Assembly: GCA_023091665.1 (NCBI GenBank)
Contig: JALJCQ010000009.1
Coordinates: forward strand, 1 to 64,000
DNA: 64,000 nt
Direction: 5' to 3'
Source of the DNA: Pythium myriotylum
Taxonomy: Eukaryota; Oomycota; Peronosporomycetes; Pythiales; Pythiaceae
Part shown: positions 31,797 to 43,251 of the stretch, in pieces
Layout of the letters: each line of letters begins with the position of its first letter
Numbering within the stretch: position 1 is the first letter of the stretch
The notes under the pieces: generated by a model
Database searches by the model: none
What the model was told of the DNA's origin: nothing
What the model saw: the letters and a program-made list of their open reading frames with translations, nothing else
Program-made: the position numbers and the translations under genes

Positions 31797-31814
31797 GGTA
31801 AATTGGAGAATGTG
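31797..31814 (-). promoter_or_regulatory. Oomycete-type initiator, gene E
   Basis: Same element as at gene B. Confidence 0.65.
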
Positions 31815-31857
31815 AACTAGTTGCGATCCCCTTTGAGCTTTGAGTGTTCTAACTGCT

Positions 31858-31920
31858 CACCCACTTTCGGGCGCGCTTCGCATAGAGTGACTCCATGCGA
31901 AGTGTGCCCGAATGTGGGTG
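31858..31920. repeat. Inverted repeat upstream of gene E
   Basis: Duplicate of 24,362-24,424: 26-nt arms and an 11-nt loop. Confidence 0.8.
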
Positions 31921-32433
31921 AATGGTCATTGTGGGTGCCATCTGGGATGTGAACTTTGTTCGTAAGGTCCATCGGGCCTTTGTGACCTTTCCATTTGGGG
32001 AAAAGATTGTAATGTCGAACCGAGGTGAAGAAGTGCGTTTTACCTTGTACCCCCTCGTTAACTAAAGGGAAAACCTTCGGATCGAAAGCTGTGGTCAGGT
32101 TCACGGTGATGACGAGACCCCTGTAAGATCGCGCCCATAAAGTTTGACATATGCCGGCCTTAATAGCCTATCACGTCCACCTGCCAGGGCTCCAAGAAAA
32201 TTATTCAGTTGCAGTAACTTGTCATTGTATTGTATTTAATTATGGATTATTTTTTGTCGAGGCTCCAATAAAATATAGTATTTGGCCAATAATAATTGAC
32301 TGGCCTTGCCACCACACGTTTTATGATCACACAACACTCTAACCGCATGTTCCTCCTTCTCTGTATGCTCAATCAATCGTACCTCACTCGATTCAATCTT
32401 GACCGTACGCTTCGTCATGTCTGTTTGCTCAAT
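31921..32433. other. Intergenic (copy of 24,425-24,937)
   Basis: Nothing recognised. Confidence 0.35.
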
Positions 32434-32722
32434 CCTTCCCTACTCTTTCGATTCGCCGCTCACCACTTGTTAGGTTGGTCTGAAGTGGATTTCGCGACAG
32501 AGATCCTCCGTGAAGAAACCCCGCACGAACCCACGTGCGATTGTGTATTCGCCACTCTTGCGGTGCATTCCTCCGACTAGCAACGATTGTGAACGCCTTT
32601 TTTCTGAGTGTAAGTTTGTCTTGTCGGAACACCGCTCGGCAATGCTCCCAGCCAACTTTGAAATGCTTATGTTCTTGAAGGCGAATCGGGAGATGTGGAA
32701 CGCTTTTACGTTGGTCCCATAA
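32434..32722 (+). pseudogene. hAT transposase C-terminal remnant, copy 2
   Basis: Duplicate of 24,938-25,226, with the same PPTSNDCERLFSECK dimerisation signature and the same frameshift. It came with the block duplication, not from a new transposition. Confidence 0.8.
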
Positions 32723-33361
32723 TGGTCAATACACTGCAGTTATTGCAATAAGTATTATTGCTGTCATGCATACTGAATAATTAACTATTGCCTCTGACAT
32801 CGTCACAATCAATTCGATATTATATTCTGGTACCCCTGCCACCTGGGAGAAGACAAAGCGCCTCTTGCAACAGCGGATCGCGTACCAACATCTGATTACA
32901 GGTGGATGAGGCATCTACTGTATCGCATGCATCAAGCTCTTCAACAACCCACAGGAGTTGAGTTCTCGATCGAAAGGCTCGCACGAATTCAGGAGCTTCA
33001 TCGTGTGTTAGAAACACCTGCGGGCTGTAACAGACTCAACTCAGAATGAAACGGAAACAGTTCTCAATTGCGAGATGCCACACACTGGTCAGTGTCACGG
33101 TCACAATGGATTGGAGAGCCTCCATGAATTCGCAAGTTGTGAAGTCACTACTCGTTCACGAGGCAAGTCACTCAACTCTCAGTAAATATCGGCCACTTTC
33201 AGCAGTACACCGCTGGTCATAAACCTATCTAGTATCGATGTTGCAATGCCAGGTGCTTACAATAGTATCAAATCGAAACGAAGGCTGGTAAAACTGTGGC
33301 GATCTCGACATTGGTATTAACGTTACGAAGCTTCACGCGTGCAAGCACACTACAAGCCTAC
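32723..33361. other. Intergenic (copy of 25,227-25,865)
   Basis: Nothing recognised. Confidence 0.35.
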
Positions 33362-33841
33362 TTAGTTGGCACCGGCGACTGGGATGCAGTGCGGGTAGAA
33401 GTCGTTCCAGCGGCAGCCGAGTGCCGCGCAAGCCTTCTTGTTGAAATCGTTGACCACCTCGAAAGCCGGGCACGAGGTTGGCACCGGCGTGGCCGCGGGT
33501 GTCGGCGCAGGGGTGACGACCGGCGCATCCGTCGGTGGGGCCGGTGGCGCACAGTGCGGGTAGAAGTCGAGCCATCGGCAGCCGAGTGAGACGCACTTGG
33601 CCTTGTTGTCGGCGTTGACTTGGGTGAAGGCTGGGCACGAGACTGCCACGGTCTCAACGGTCTCGACGGTGGGGAGGGGGAGGCAGTGCGGGTAGAAGTC
33701 GCTCCATCGGCATCCGTAGGAGGCGCACTTGGCCTTGTTGATGGTGTTGACTTGGGTGAAGGCCGGGCAGTCGGCGGCCTCGGTGGAGGTGGAGGTGAAG
33801 GCGACGACGGCGAGGGCGACGACGGCAGCGAGGCGGGCCAT
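33362..33841 (-). CDS. Secreted cysteine-module protein F (3 modules)
   Basis: 159 residues, duplicate of gene C with modules at 25-53, 69-97 and 124-152. The only coding difference seen is in module 2: KCVSLGC instead of KCASLGC. The four changed bases make the stretch gtctcactcggc, which is the gene A/D version. This looks like a short conversion from A or D rather than separate mutations. Initiator at 33,877-33,900. Confidence 0.87.
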   Translation of the reverse strand: MARLAAVVALAVVAFTSTSTEAADCPAFTQVNTINKAKCASYGCRWSDFYPHCLPLPTVETVETVAVSCPAFTQVNADNKAKCVSLGCRWLDFYPHCAPPAPPTDAPVVTPAPTPAATPVPTSCPAFEVVNDFNKKACAALGCRWNDFYPHCIPVAGAN

Positions 33842-33876
33842 AGTTGGAGTTAGGTTCTTGGGTTGCTTGTGAGGAA

Positions 33877-33900
33877 GCTGGCGAATTGTGGAATGAATAC
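33877..33900 (-). promoter_or_regulatory. Oomycete-type initiator, gene F
   Basis: Same element as at gene C. Confidence 0.6.
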
Positions 33901-34166
33901 AGTATCGAGGAAGTCACTCCATCGAGCTGTAGGATCATGGAGGGCTGTCTGAAGGCCGGAAGACGGTCAGTAGTTGAGGTTACTATTGTTCAGAGTCCAC
34001 GTACGCCTGTGGGATAGTTCGGTCTGGGTGATGTGTAACGGACCCACGATCTTGGATGTCATCTGCGTTGGATTGATCAACGGGGGCCTGGATTCTAAAA
34101 TAGGCCGTCGGTGCTCGACCCAACCCAGAGCCTTTCGCTGAGTAGATTGACCAGCGCAGGAAACGT

Positions 34167-34183
34167 CCCACTGATGAGTGGTT
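34167..34183 (+). promoter_or_regulatory. Shared upstream box, gene F
   Basis: Duplicate of the box at 26,671-26,687. Confidence 0.45.
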
Positions 34184-36540
34184 TTTTGCGGCAAGAGTCA
34201 GATCAACCCACATTGATATTTTGTATGTAGCGTGGAAAGCCTGGTGATCAGCATGTGACAGGTGCTGATGGTGAGTGGTCTCCCCAATCAGCCTTCTTCA
34301 CCCTGCGCCATCTGATTCCGTTCCACTCCCCAAGAGCGTGCGAAGATGGGAGTAGACGGTCCGCGATTCGCCGTTTCACCCAATTGAGGTTGTGTCTTCT
34401 ATTGGGTGGACAGTGAGCATCTCGAAACAGGGGGCACTCTTCAGTTCCAAATGAAAATGCAGGAGGGGGTTATCTGGAAAGATATCTCTTGCACTGTTTC
34501 ATGACTAGGCAAACTCCAGCTGACCCCGAAACACGGGACCAGGCGATGCTATTAGATAAATTTGTCAGACAAGTTAAAACTCGTGTGCATCCACAGCTCC
34601 CAGACATTAATACAGCAAGCGCTGCTCGAACTTGTCACGTTAAATGAGTTTCGTCACTGAGGATGACGAGCCTTCATCGCAAGTCACTTGCTCGATCGGT
34701 TCACACTGCACTTGCGAAATTCTCTGGATATTTATATCCAGAGTATAGGTGGGATCCTACTCGGGTCCACTTCCTTCTATTAATTGAATACTATTCATAA
34801 ACGATAGTATCATCTACTGAAAGAGAGCAATATTAAATTTTTAGAGTCTCTTAAAATCGATAAACTCTATGAAACCTCAACAATTTGCTGGATGTCTTCT
34901 CTACCGGCCTGGTGCAACATTCACGTTGGAAAATGTGACATTTACATTCGTTCAACAATCGGTGCATTTTGTGATTTGCGACTGCAACTCCAGTCTACGC
35001 TTCCCAGGCGAAAACCGCATTGCACTGGTCTCCATCCGAGAGAAGCTCGAGAGGAGCTCTCTAGTGTGATACCGTGTCACGGAATCGCGTATTGGTTTTA
35101 TCGAAGCACTTGTCCATGCGACCCTGGAAGACAATCATGCTCTGCAAGACGCAGCTGAAGAGGGGAAGAGAGGAAGAAGGCATGGGAGCGTTTGCATGGG
35201 CCGGACAATCGAATCTTTCATGGCGGAAGCAGTACTTAGGAGAAACACCAAAATGCACCTGTGCGTTCGATCAAGATCGAATGGGAGGAAAGGCAAGCAT
35301 GAAAGATATCAATTGTGACTGAGCAGCAACAGGAAGCCTTGCATCGAGTGAATCGACTTGCGCTTCTCGCGATTGCAATCCGTACAGAGCCTGAAAATGC
35401 AGTCGCGGCTGCTCTTACTACTGTGGTCGTGTGATTCCTGCTGTCGTGCTGCCTCGGGTTCGGTGAAGACGAGAACTCTCAGTTGTGGAGAATGTGTCCT
35501 GAGCATGATGGGGTCATCTACCAACGGAGCATCGTCGAGAACGCAGCTCAAGTTGCAAATACTCAACGTGTCTGACGATCGGTTGCCTACATGGAGTGCA
35601 CAGCCTGTCAACATATCTGTCGTGGTCATCTCTAGTGGGCTGAGGACGAGCAAGACTGGGTCCACTCACTGAGTTGTGCGCCGGTACTGGGTCCACTCAC
35701 TGAGTTGTGCGCCGGTACTTACAGCTGAGCTGGCTGGCAATAGCCTGAACTGGTTGAGGATGCCAAGGGGCGCCTATTGCGGCCTCCAGCGAGGAGAGGA
35801 CTAGGACACGTCTAGTAGACACATTGGATAATGCCATGACTTGACTTTGAAGGTGAGGTCTATTGGATCGCACTGTTATGGATCCTATAGCCGGGCCTGA
35901 CGGCCCTGCTTGGATAATACCATGGAGAAGGAATACAAAAAGAGATCCCAGGAAGTCGAATAGTGTTGTTGTTACCTTGGACCTGCTCCATCATCGCCCG
36001 GATGTCAACTCGAAGAGGTCTCCTTTAAAAAGTTCTCAACGCCGACGTTGTTCCGACGTGACGTTACATGTGATTGCTTGTCTCTCACGTTCGGGCACAC
36101 CGCACTATGCAAGACTTCGAAATACAGTGTTTCTAAATTGTCACTACTCCGTTACGGGCACCAACTCGCCTGTCGAAAGAGTCATCATTGGCTCAAGTTT
36201 TAAGTTTGAGCCGAAATCGTTCCCACATCAACCTGGTGCCTCACACGTGGTGTATTGGGAATGTGAGATTGTAAAACGGCACCACAGTCCGACCTTGCTG
36301 GGAGACTTCATCACTGCAGAATTTGATACTCGAGGTCAATTCCAATATCCAGAGCTTCCCGTGCGAATGCGCGGCATTGTAAAAAACTATTATAAACAAT
36401 CCGATGCGGGCACTGTGACGAGAGATCTTCAAGTGGGGCCTTAGAAGGCAGACAACCAACTGCTTCTAGGTGTTTCACCTTTTCATATGAATGCCTGGAA
36501 CCTGGTGCTGTAGTACTGAAGCAACCGGAACGTATACTGT
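34184..36540. other. Long intergenic stretch (copy of 26,688-29,044)
   Basis: No recognised gene; same palindrome and unassigned open frames as in the first unit (for example 35,863-36,444). Confidence 0.45.
35657..35718. repeat. Perfect tandem repeat, 2 x 31 bp (copy 2)
   Basis: Duplicate of 28,161-28,222. Confidence 0.9.
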
Positions 36541-36876
36541 CTCGATGGGTGGGTGTTCTGCAACTCCCATCGAACGAAATCAGATCCGGGAGATAGAAAC
36601 TTGACATCCCAGGCCACCCATCCCCTGAGAACGGACAAGTCATCACCGAAAATCATACAAAAAGAAGGGGAAAAAAGGGAGGCAGAAATTGCATGTTAAA
36701 TTTGTAAATCAAATCCATCAGATAATCATTTCTTGTGAGCAAAATTAAAACCCACTTTGACCAGTTAACAGAACTTCATGCCAACGGATTATGGGGAACC
36801 GAGGGAGATCAAAACAGAAGACAGCCGTGTTGTCTGTCCGCAGACAGTCACGACAACGGAAAGTCCGAGCGAAGTG

Positions 36877-36894
36877 AGACCACACGCACGTGGG
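36877..36894 (-). promoter_or_regulatory. Shared upstream box, gene G
   Basis: Same sequence as at 29,381-29,398. Confidence 0.4.
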
Positions 36895-37021
36895 CCACCT
36901 CCCGTCAAACCAGAATGGGATTGCTGAACATTGACGTTTCCGTTGATGGAGACCACACTCCACGTCAACAAACGCCAGAGCATACTTCAACCACGATCAA
37001 GACGTCAATCGCGTCGATACT

Positions 37022-37041
37022 GTATTCATTCCACAATTCGC
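37022..37041 (+). promoter_or_regulatory. Oomycete-type initiator, gene G
   Basis: gtattcattccacaattcgc, 40-59 bases before the ATG. Confidence 0.6.
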
Positions 37042-37080
37042 CAGCTTCCTCACAAGCAACCCAAGAACCTAACTCCAACT

Positions 37081-37692
37081 ATGGCCCGCCTCGCTGCCGT
37101 CGTCGCCCTCGCCGTCGTCGCCTTCACCTCCACCTCCACCGAGGCCGCCGACTGCCCGGCCTTCACCCAAGTCAACACCATCAACAAGGCCAAGTGCGCC
37201 TCCTACGGATGCCGATGGAGCGACTTCTACCCGCACTGCCTCCCCCTCCCCACCGTCGAGACCGTTGAGACCGTGGCAGTCTCGTGCCCAGCCTTCACCC
37301 AAGTCAACGCCGACAACAAGGCCAAGTGCGCCTCCTACGGATGCCGATGGAGCGACTTCTACCCGCACTGCCTCCCCCTCCCCACCGTCGAGACCGTTGA
37401 GACCGTGGCAGTCTCGTGCCCAGCCTTCACCCAAGTCAACGCCGACAACAAGGCCAAGTGCGCGTCGCTCGGCTGCCGATGGCTCGACTTCTACCCGCAC
37501 TGTGCGCCACCGGCCCCACCGACGGATGCGCCGGTCGTCACCCCTGCGCCGACACCCGCGGCCACGCCGGTGCCAACCTCGTGCCCGGCTTTCGAGGTGG
37601 TCAACGATTTCAACAAGAAGGCTTGCGCGGCACTCGGCTGCCGCTGGAACGACTTCTACCCGCACTGCATCCCAGTCGCCGGTGCCAACTGA
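37081..37692 (+). CDS. Secreted cysteine-module protein G (4 modules)
   Basis: 203 residues. Signal peptide MARLAAVVALAVVAFTSTST; modules at 25-53, 69-97, 113-141 and 168-196, all x13-x4-x8. Modules 1 and 2 are nearly the same in DNA, showing expansion by whole modules within the gene. The last module and its Pro/Thr linker (APPAPPTDAPVVTPAPTP) equal those of gene C. It supplied the 5' half of chimeric gene D. The 3' end of the gene lies just outside the duplicated block, so its downstream sequence is unique. Confidence 0.88.
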   Translation: MARLAAVVALAVVAFTSTSTEAADCPAFTQVNTINKAKCASYGCRWSDFYPHCLPLPTVETVETVAVSCPAFTQVNADNKAKCASYGCRWSDFYPHCLPLPTVETVETVAVSCPAFTQVNADNKAKCASLGCRWLDFYPHCAPPAPPTDAPVVTPAPTPAATPVPTSCPAFEVVNDFNKKACAALGCRWNDFYPHCIPVAGAN

Positions 37693-37907
37693 GCGCATCG
37701 TGAGTCAATAGGCTCAAGAACTCTCTAAATAGCGTACTTGTTGCGCAGAAGTATATCGAAAGAGTAATGTGATATGGTTTTCGAGCATGAAATGCTTCTA
37801 CAATGCTCATCGTCAGCTATCTGTCCATCCAGTGAGAACCTAGTTAGTTTTCTTACGAGTACCGTCAAAATCCAATACCCTTGCATCCCGTCCGGCACGA
37901 TAAAGCT

Positions 37908-37984
37908 GTTGTTACACTTTCTTTCCGGTACTATGGCTTCCTAATACCTAAGAAACCATAGTACCGAAAAGAAAGTGTAACAAC
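37908..37984. repeat. Near-perfect 29-bp inverted repeat
   Basis: Arms 37,908-37,936 and 37,956-37,984 pair at 28 of 29 positions around a 19-nt loop. The left arm begins gttgttacactttctttccg. It lies 216 bp after gene G. It could be a small folded RNA, or the touching ends of a tiny inverted-repeat transposon. Confidence 0.85.
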
Positions 37985-38061
37985 GGATGCGACTCACAAA
38001 ACTCACCGCATGCAGTACATGATCGCCACGATTGAGGTTGGTAGGAGAAAGTCGCGTCTCC

Positions 38062-38326
38062 TTACGCAAAAAGGTGATGATGAAGTTGGAGTCTATTGAG
38101 ACCATTTCGTGTACGGTACTCTAATAGCGACGACTCTATCCGTTCCTGGGTTGCCAAGGGCGTAAGTTCGAAGCGGCGAGCCCGGATAGGTTTGCATGAC
38201 AGAGCCTGCGGGTAGGATGGTGAACGTGGTTGGATTGCCTTGTGTTCATGGCATGAGTGGCTGGTCTGTTCGCCATGGAGTTGCTCGCTCTGACCTGATG
38301 TCGCCGATGGCGCACGTTACGCAAAA
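38062..38326 (-). mobile_element. LINE copy c, 245 bp, with 10-bp target duplication
   Basis: Insert 38,072-38,316 flanked by ttacgcaaaa (38,062-38,071 and 38,317-38,326). The minus strand carries the end of the RNase H-like ORF (MANRPATHAMNTRQSNHVHH then PTRRLCHANLSGLAASNLRP) and the tail ending in ATC repeats. Severely 5'-truncated. Confidence 0.8.
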
Positions 38327-38707
38327 GAAACGCCGCTGAGAAAAACAAACGGCACTGCTAACGGCTCCGAGATCTCCGCAGACATCATCTCGACTGCTTG
38401 GCTTTTGAATACTGCACAGCGACCTGGCGTTGTAAGACCACGTCCTATTGGCGCGGCAATCCCTAGATAGTGAGTACACAGATAGATTATGATCAAAGAT
38501 TAACTTCTGTATTATTCAAATGTACTAGGAGAATGAGCACTGGAGGATAACGGTCCACTCGACACAATGAAGGCGTCGAGGATCCCAGTTCGTCCGTGCT
38601 GCGAGGTCCAACGTACGACGAGAAGAAGTCGGCGTTTGGCCCAGACGCAGCCATCCGACGCTCATTTGACCTTGTTTACGTCGCAAACCTTTATCAACGC
38701 TGGGCTC

Positions 38708-39007
38708 CTAAGGAGCCGGGTAGCAGTACGGGTAGAAGTCGTTCGGAACGCAGCCGCTTTGCACACACGAAGCCTTGGCCTCAGCAGAGGGTCTCTGGAA
38801 CTTCGGGCAAGCCACGCGTTCTGGTGCGGGATAGCAGTACGGGTAGAAGTCGTTAGGGACGCAGCCGCTTTGCACGCAAATAGCCTTGGCGTCAGCAGAG
38901 GGCTTCTGGAATTTCGGGCACGAAGCTGCCTCTGTGGAAGCGCTAACGACCTGGGTCGTGGCGAGAGCGAGAGTGGCGAGAGCGAAGATGGAGGCGATGC
39001 GAGCCAT
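38708..39007 (-). CDS. Secreted cysteine-module protein H (2 modules)
   Basis: 99 residues from ATG 39007. Signal peptide MARIASIFALATLALATTQV, probably cut after VSA. Modules at 30-58 and 67-95, x13-x4-x8, of the second subtype: CPKFQ(K/R)PSA...VQSGCVPNDFYPYC, lacking the GCRW of genes A-G. The linker is only eight residues (YPAPERVA). The two modules are nearly the same in DNA. Initiator at 39,040-39,059 and two upstream boxes at 39,257-39,276 and 39,321-39,337. Confidence 0.86.
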   Translation of the reverse strand: MARIASIFALATLALATTQVVSASTEAASCPKFQKPSADAKAICVQSGCVPNDFYPYCYPAPERVACPKFQRPSAEAKASCVQSGCVPNDFYPYCYPAP

Positions 39008-39039
39008 GGTGGAGCTTGTGCTTGATGTTTCAGCGACCG

Positions 39040-39059
39040 GGAAATTGGAGAATGAATGG
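39040..39059 (-). promoter_or_regulatory. Oomycete-type initiator, gene H
   Basis: Minus strand ccattcattctccaatttcc, 33-52 bases before the ATG. Confidence 0.65.
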
Positions 39060-39256
39060 AATGGAAGAAGGTCTGCGATCGTGACAGGGAGACCTTCCTT
39101 CTCGATTCGAAGGAGATGAGAAAGGATTGGCAACAGTGGGAGACGGTACAATACTCTACTGTCCCTTCTCGGTTTGAAGCATCTGACACTCTAGGTGTCA
39201 ATAACGTGGTCTTGTTGCAACATACAGTGGTAGTGTTGGCTCTGGTGTGATGGACA

Positions 39257-39337
39257 GCCTGTCAATGTGTGGTCTGACCTATGTACAGACAGTACTGAAT
39301 GCGCGTACAGTACCCGAAATCCCACGTGTGAGTGGTC
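39257..39337 (+). promoter_or_regulatory. Two-box upstream signature, gene H
   Basis: Box 1 gcctgtcaatgtgtggtctg (39,257-39,276) and box 2 cccacgtgtgagtggtc (39,321-39,337), 250-330 bases before the ATG. Both contain GTGGTC. The same pair in the same order and orientation relative to the gene lies before I and J. Confidence 0.5.
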
Positions 39338-40729
39338 AATTGTCAGAATGTACTGAACGTGACCAGTCCTTCCACCACCCCTGGCTGCGTGTGTAGCGTG
39401 CTAGAGCGCCCAGGCTTGAGGATTTCGTGAAACCCAACGAACGATGAGAGTTTGAGTGGCACACGCTCGTTGGGTTTGAGAGCAAGAATCGTAGATCCGC
39501 GTTCGAGTTGGGTCCAAGAATCCATATTAGAATCTTGGTATTCTCAATCTAACCAGCGTGATTAGCTTTGATCTACACGTACGTAGTATGAGACGGGCAC
39601 CACTCTTTTCTTCGACTCGAGGCCGTCTGATTACAGGTGGCGGTTACGGGTGCCCCTCATCCTCCAATTGAGGATACCTGTGCACGCAGCACCAGCCAAG
39701 AAGCGACTGGTTCTGAACTGATTGGCATTTGAACAAGAAGGTCTTCAAATTGAGGTTCGGATAAAGTCCGTGGGTGGGGCACGTAATTTTCTCAACAACA
39801 CAAAAGTTAGGCGAAACCCATTACTGGCTGTGAATGTGCATGTGAATCTGCCATGGTGCTGCGCTCCAGAAAAAAGGTACATGTGTGCTTGAACTTGTTT
39901 GTTTTACATGAAGATGATTCTGTCAAACCAGATAGATAGACTGACAGCTCGAACCACTGACGACAGCACTGGATGGAAGAGTGGACTAGCCAGAAGGGAT
40001 CATCAGCGAACACCATTCTGGTGGATGGCAGCCCTCGAGATGCCATCAAGTGGATGTTGGCGTATGCGAATAGAAGCGCCCGTCGCGTGCTCCAACCGCT
40101 GGCTCGAGTGTCGCGTGAACATCAAGTTACGAAAGCTTTGAAACCAGACGGAAGTCATCGCGGCGGCAATACGACCACCAGCTTTAGCGTTGGGACAATT
40201 GGATGGGCAATTCGCTGTGTTCGGGCAGGTGGAGTCTCGGCAGTCCCAGCCAGAGCGCACTATTCAAGGACTGCAGGACACGCGGTCGTGGAGCTACGGA
40301 AGCGCGATGAAAGGATGATCCTTCAGGGGTTTCCTTGACCAGAAGTTGCGGTCTACTGGAGCTGCTGGTACGGGGCATCTGGATGCTCTCGTCAAAAACG
40401 TTCATGAACGCGAAGGCTTTGACATCCTAGGGTTGAAATGGCCTCGCCCTCACTGTCGAGGACAAAAAAGGATTCAAGAACAAACTGGCGTACTAACTTC
40501 AGCTCACTCTCCACGTAAAATTACAAATTCCATTCGCTAGGGAAGATTTGAGGCCCCCTTGCAAAGGCCATAGTACAGCTAGTACAAGCTGAAAAAGCGC
40601 TAGAAACGAATCCATGAATTTCGCTGAAGCCTTAGAACACGTTGCATGGGTTGCCATTCACAAACTTCCCAACAGCACGAGCCGGCAGCGTTTGACTTTC
40701 TTGCGCGTCAAAGGACTGCGTCTTTAGGC
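39338..40729. other. Intergenic, nothing recognised
   Basis: 1.4 kb. Open frames such as 39,973-40,338 have no features I recognise. Confidence 0.35.
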
Positions 40730-41556
40730 TGTGACCAGCTCAATGCAATGAGGCTGCCCCCAATGTGTCGCCGCGGGGGCACCGGTGGCTCAGTTTACCG
40801 CATCGTCTGGGCGTGCAACAGAGCAGCACGACTTTGGGTACGGGGCTCTCTTGGCGCGGCTTGGAGTATGGTGAGGGCAAGATCAGGCGTCACAAATTGA
40901 ATTCTTCACGGCAGTCTTCAGCCTCCGGCTTCCACGTGTACCGTACAAGGTCTGGGAAAAACTCTCCATCAGCAAGTGCCAACCTTTATGACGACGAAGA
41001 TACAAGCGGAGATCTCTACCCGGTCCTACGATCGGTGTGGCAGCAGTTGGTCTTGGAGACACTTGTCGTTATTTCCTCGTGGCCGCAGACCCGCAACGGA
41101 CGTGCTCATCAACGACAGCGAACGCAATCCACAATGCCAGGCGTCCGGATCTTCCCTCCTACCCAAGAAACGTAGATGAGATTCAAGGCCTCCTCCGCTG
41201 CCCTCTTGATCATCCAACTCTTCCAGCGTGACCCAACGAGGCAACCTAGCTCTTGCTCTTTGATGGAGGTTCCCGAGGCACCAGAGGATCAGAGTAAGTC
41301 GACGTCGAACTTGATCAAACAAAGCACACCCCTGCTGTCCTGTGGAGTGCTGCGACGAGTCCACAACGACCACCACCGGAGATACACCGGCCTCGTCACT
41401 GGGTCCCAAGCCACTGGCACAAGTGACTTGATCCTCCGGCAGCAACGAGGCCACTGGCCACCCAAGAACCCCACAAACCTCTCCCTGTACCGTCAGGCGA
41501 GAGCACTCGCCGATCAACTCGATGTTCGTGAATGGTTCATCAACTTCGAGCTATGA
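40730..41556 (+). mobile_element. LINE copy d, degraded
   Basis: Broken frames show, in order, a finger-like PPMCRRGGTGGSVYRIVWAC NRAARLW stretch, PVLRSVWQQLVLETLVVISS, remnants of the RNase H domain, and LYRQARALADQLDVREW. The same order is kept in copies e and g. No ATC tail or target duplication found; it is the oldest-looking copy. Confidence 0.65.
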
Positions 41557-42139
41557 TACTCGAAGTCATTGCGGAAAGCGAGGGAGACCATGTTATTGTC
41601 CTCCTCGCGTTCCGCAAACCCGCTCATCGACCCCAATCTAGAGACCCCAATTCGAACTGCTTACAAATAACTTACTTTCATGGTGGCCATCGTCACGACT
41701 GTATTGAGTCTCCGTGGGTCCTACGTATATTATTCGCAGCTCTTAGAAACCACTCTGTTGATCTCAAAAGACTTCCCTTCGAAACGACAAAATCGAACAG
41801 TCGGCGTGAGCAGGATCATAGAATTACCGCGAGAGCACGGCTGGTGCACCAGGCCGCGGGAGTCTCTTTTGCCTTAATCGAGGCCGTGATCTTGACGTGT
41901 GGTTGCCTGTGGAGCCCTACCCACTCTGTCTGATCGGCAGATCGTGGGCGACAGTTTCGAGGAACTCCGCGTCGAGATTGTCTTGGCTACGGCGTTCATT
42001 TCCTGGCATACGTCCATCGTCGGCTCCGCGTGTTCGTGGATTCTGAGAAGCACCCGACGAGCTTTGGAGCTTTGGTGACGGCGTCATGAAGCCACTGGCT
42101 GCGTACCGTTTGTTGCGCTGATGATGAGTAATGAGTACG
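41557..42139. other. Intergenic between LINE copies, nothing recognised
   Basis: About 580 bases with no supported feature. Confidence 0.35.
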
Positions 42140-43251
42140 CAAACCCATCTATCGAATATCTAGACCCAGGTCCGTTCATGGTGGGCGGGTCTGGGCATCT
42201 GGCACACCCAAGGTCCAGCGACTACCCGGCTCTTCCTCCACGCCATCTTCAGCTTGCAACTATCGCACTTGCCACTCAAAACCTGGGAACTTTCTCACCT
42301 CCCCGGAGTCAACCTCATGTCAACGACTCTGCAGTGGATTTATTCCCGGTGATGGCGGTGGCCTGGCGACAAATTGTGCTGGAGACTCTCGTGCTTCTTA
42401 AAGCCAGGCGCTCTCGGTGTGCTGATGACGATCGCCTATGGTCTTTTGCCCAAGCAGCTGTGCTGCACGAAGCGGTGTGCCAACGAGCTCTCCAGGTTTC
42501 CCGGACTCGCCTTGCCGCTGCTCACTCCACCCCGAAGTGCCACCTCGTTGTCATAGACGAGCTTCGACTCCGTATCGAGTCCGAGAACCCCGTGCCATCG
42601 AGCCCGCTGGCACACCAACTGCCTTCCACGACAATGATGCATCTGCTTCTATTTGCTGGCAATACTCATCGCAACCCCGGCACCGGTGGAGCCGGAGCTG
42701 TGCTTGCGCGCTACACCCCAGGAGAAGCCTCCATCATCTGGAGTTCAGCGATCTGTCTTGACTCGAGCTCCATGACGCCGAACCAAACTGCCTTCCGAGG
42801 TCTCCTTGCTGGCCTACAGGCCGCCCTATCGCACCGCCTCGACCACGTTGAAGTCGGCGGCTCCAACGGCATCATCCTACGCCTTCTACGTACGCGACAC
42901 CCACCGCGTCGCCCTCACCTGCGTCGTCTGTACGACCACGCACGCGCCCACGCCGATCGCCTCGGCATCTGCTGCTGGCACCAACTCCCACGATCGGAGC
43001 TCACGATGGCGAACGCGCTGACCACCCACGCGATGACTTCGCGAGCCAGCACGCACGCCAATCACCCTACCTCTCTCGACGGCCACTCTGCCCTTCGACA
43101 TATCTCGCTAGAGACCTGCGTCCGTGGTGGTCCACCCAGACCGACTACGTTGAGCGTTAGCAGGGCCCACACCGAGCCTCTCTAGCTATTAGGATTCACA
43201 CTCGTTGAACTCAATAGACTTCATTTGCATCATCAAACCCATCTATCGAAT
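42140..43251 (+). mobile_element. LINE copy e, about 1.08 kb, with 18-bp target duplication
   Basis: Insert 42,158-43,233 flanked by caaacccatctatcgaat (42,140-42,157 and 43,234-43,251). It holds one open frame to 43,185: PVMAVAWRQIVLETLVLLK, then an RNase H-like domain (LLLFAGNTHRNPGTGGAGAV, NQTAFRGLLAGLQAA, GGSNGIILRLLR), then LYDHARAHADRLGICCW. The 3' end reads gctattaggattcac...actcaatagacttc...gcatcatc. It is the longest uninterrupted LINE ORF in the window, but it lacks the RT and endonuclease. The usual catalytic Asp/Glu residues are replaced (FAG for FDG, TAF for AEY, GSN for GDN). Confidence 0.88.

Larger units (their letters stand above)
29951..37446. repeat. Tandem duplication, unit 2 (7,496 bp)
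   Basis: Second copy of 22,374-29,950. It starts at the 16-mer aacaaggccaagtgcg (29,951) inside module 3 of gene D. The sequence after it leaves homology at the same 16-mer in gene G (37,447). Features in the two units map at an offset of 7,577-7,578 before the (AG)n tract and 7,496 after it. Confidence 0.95.
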
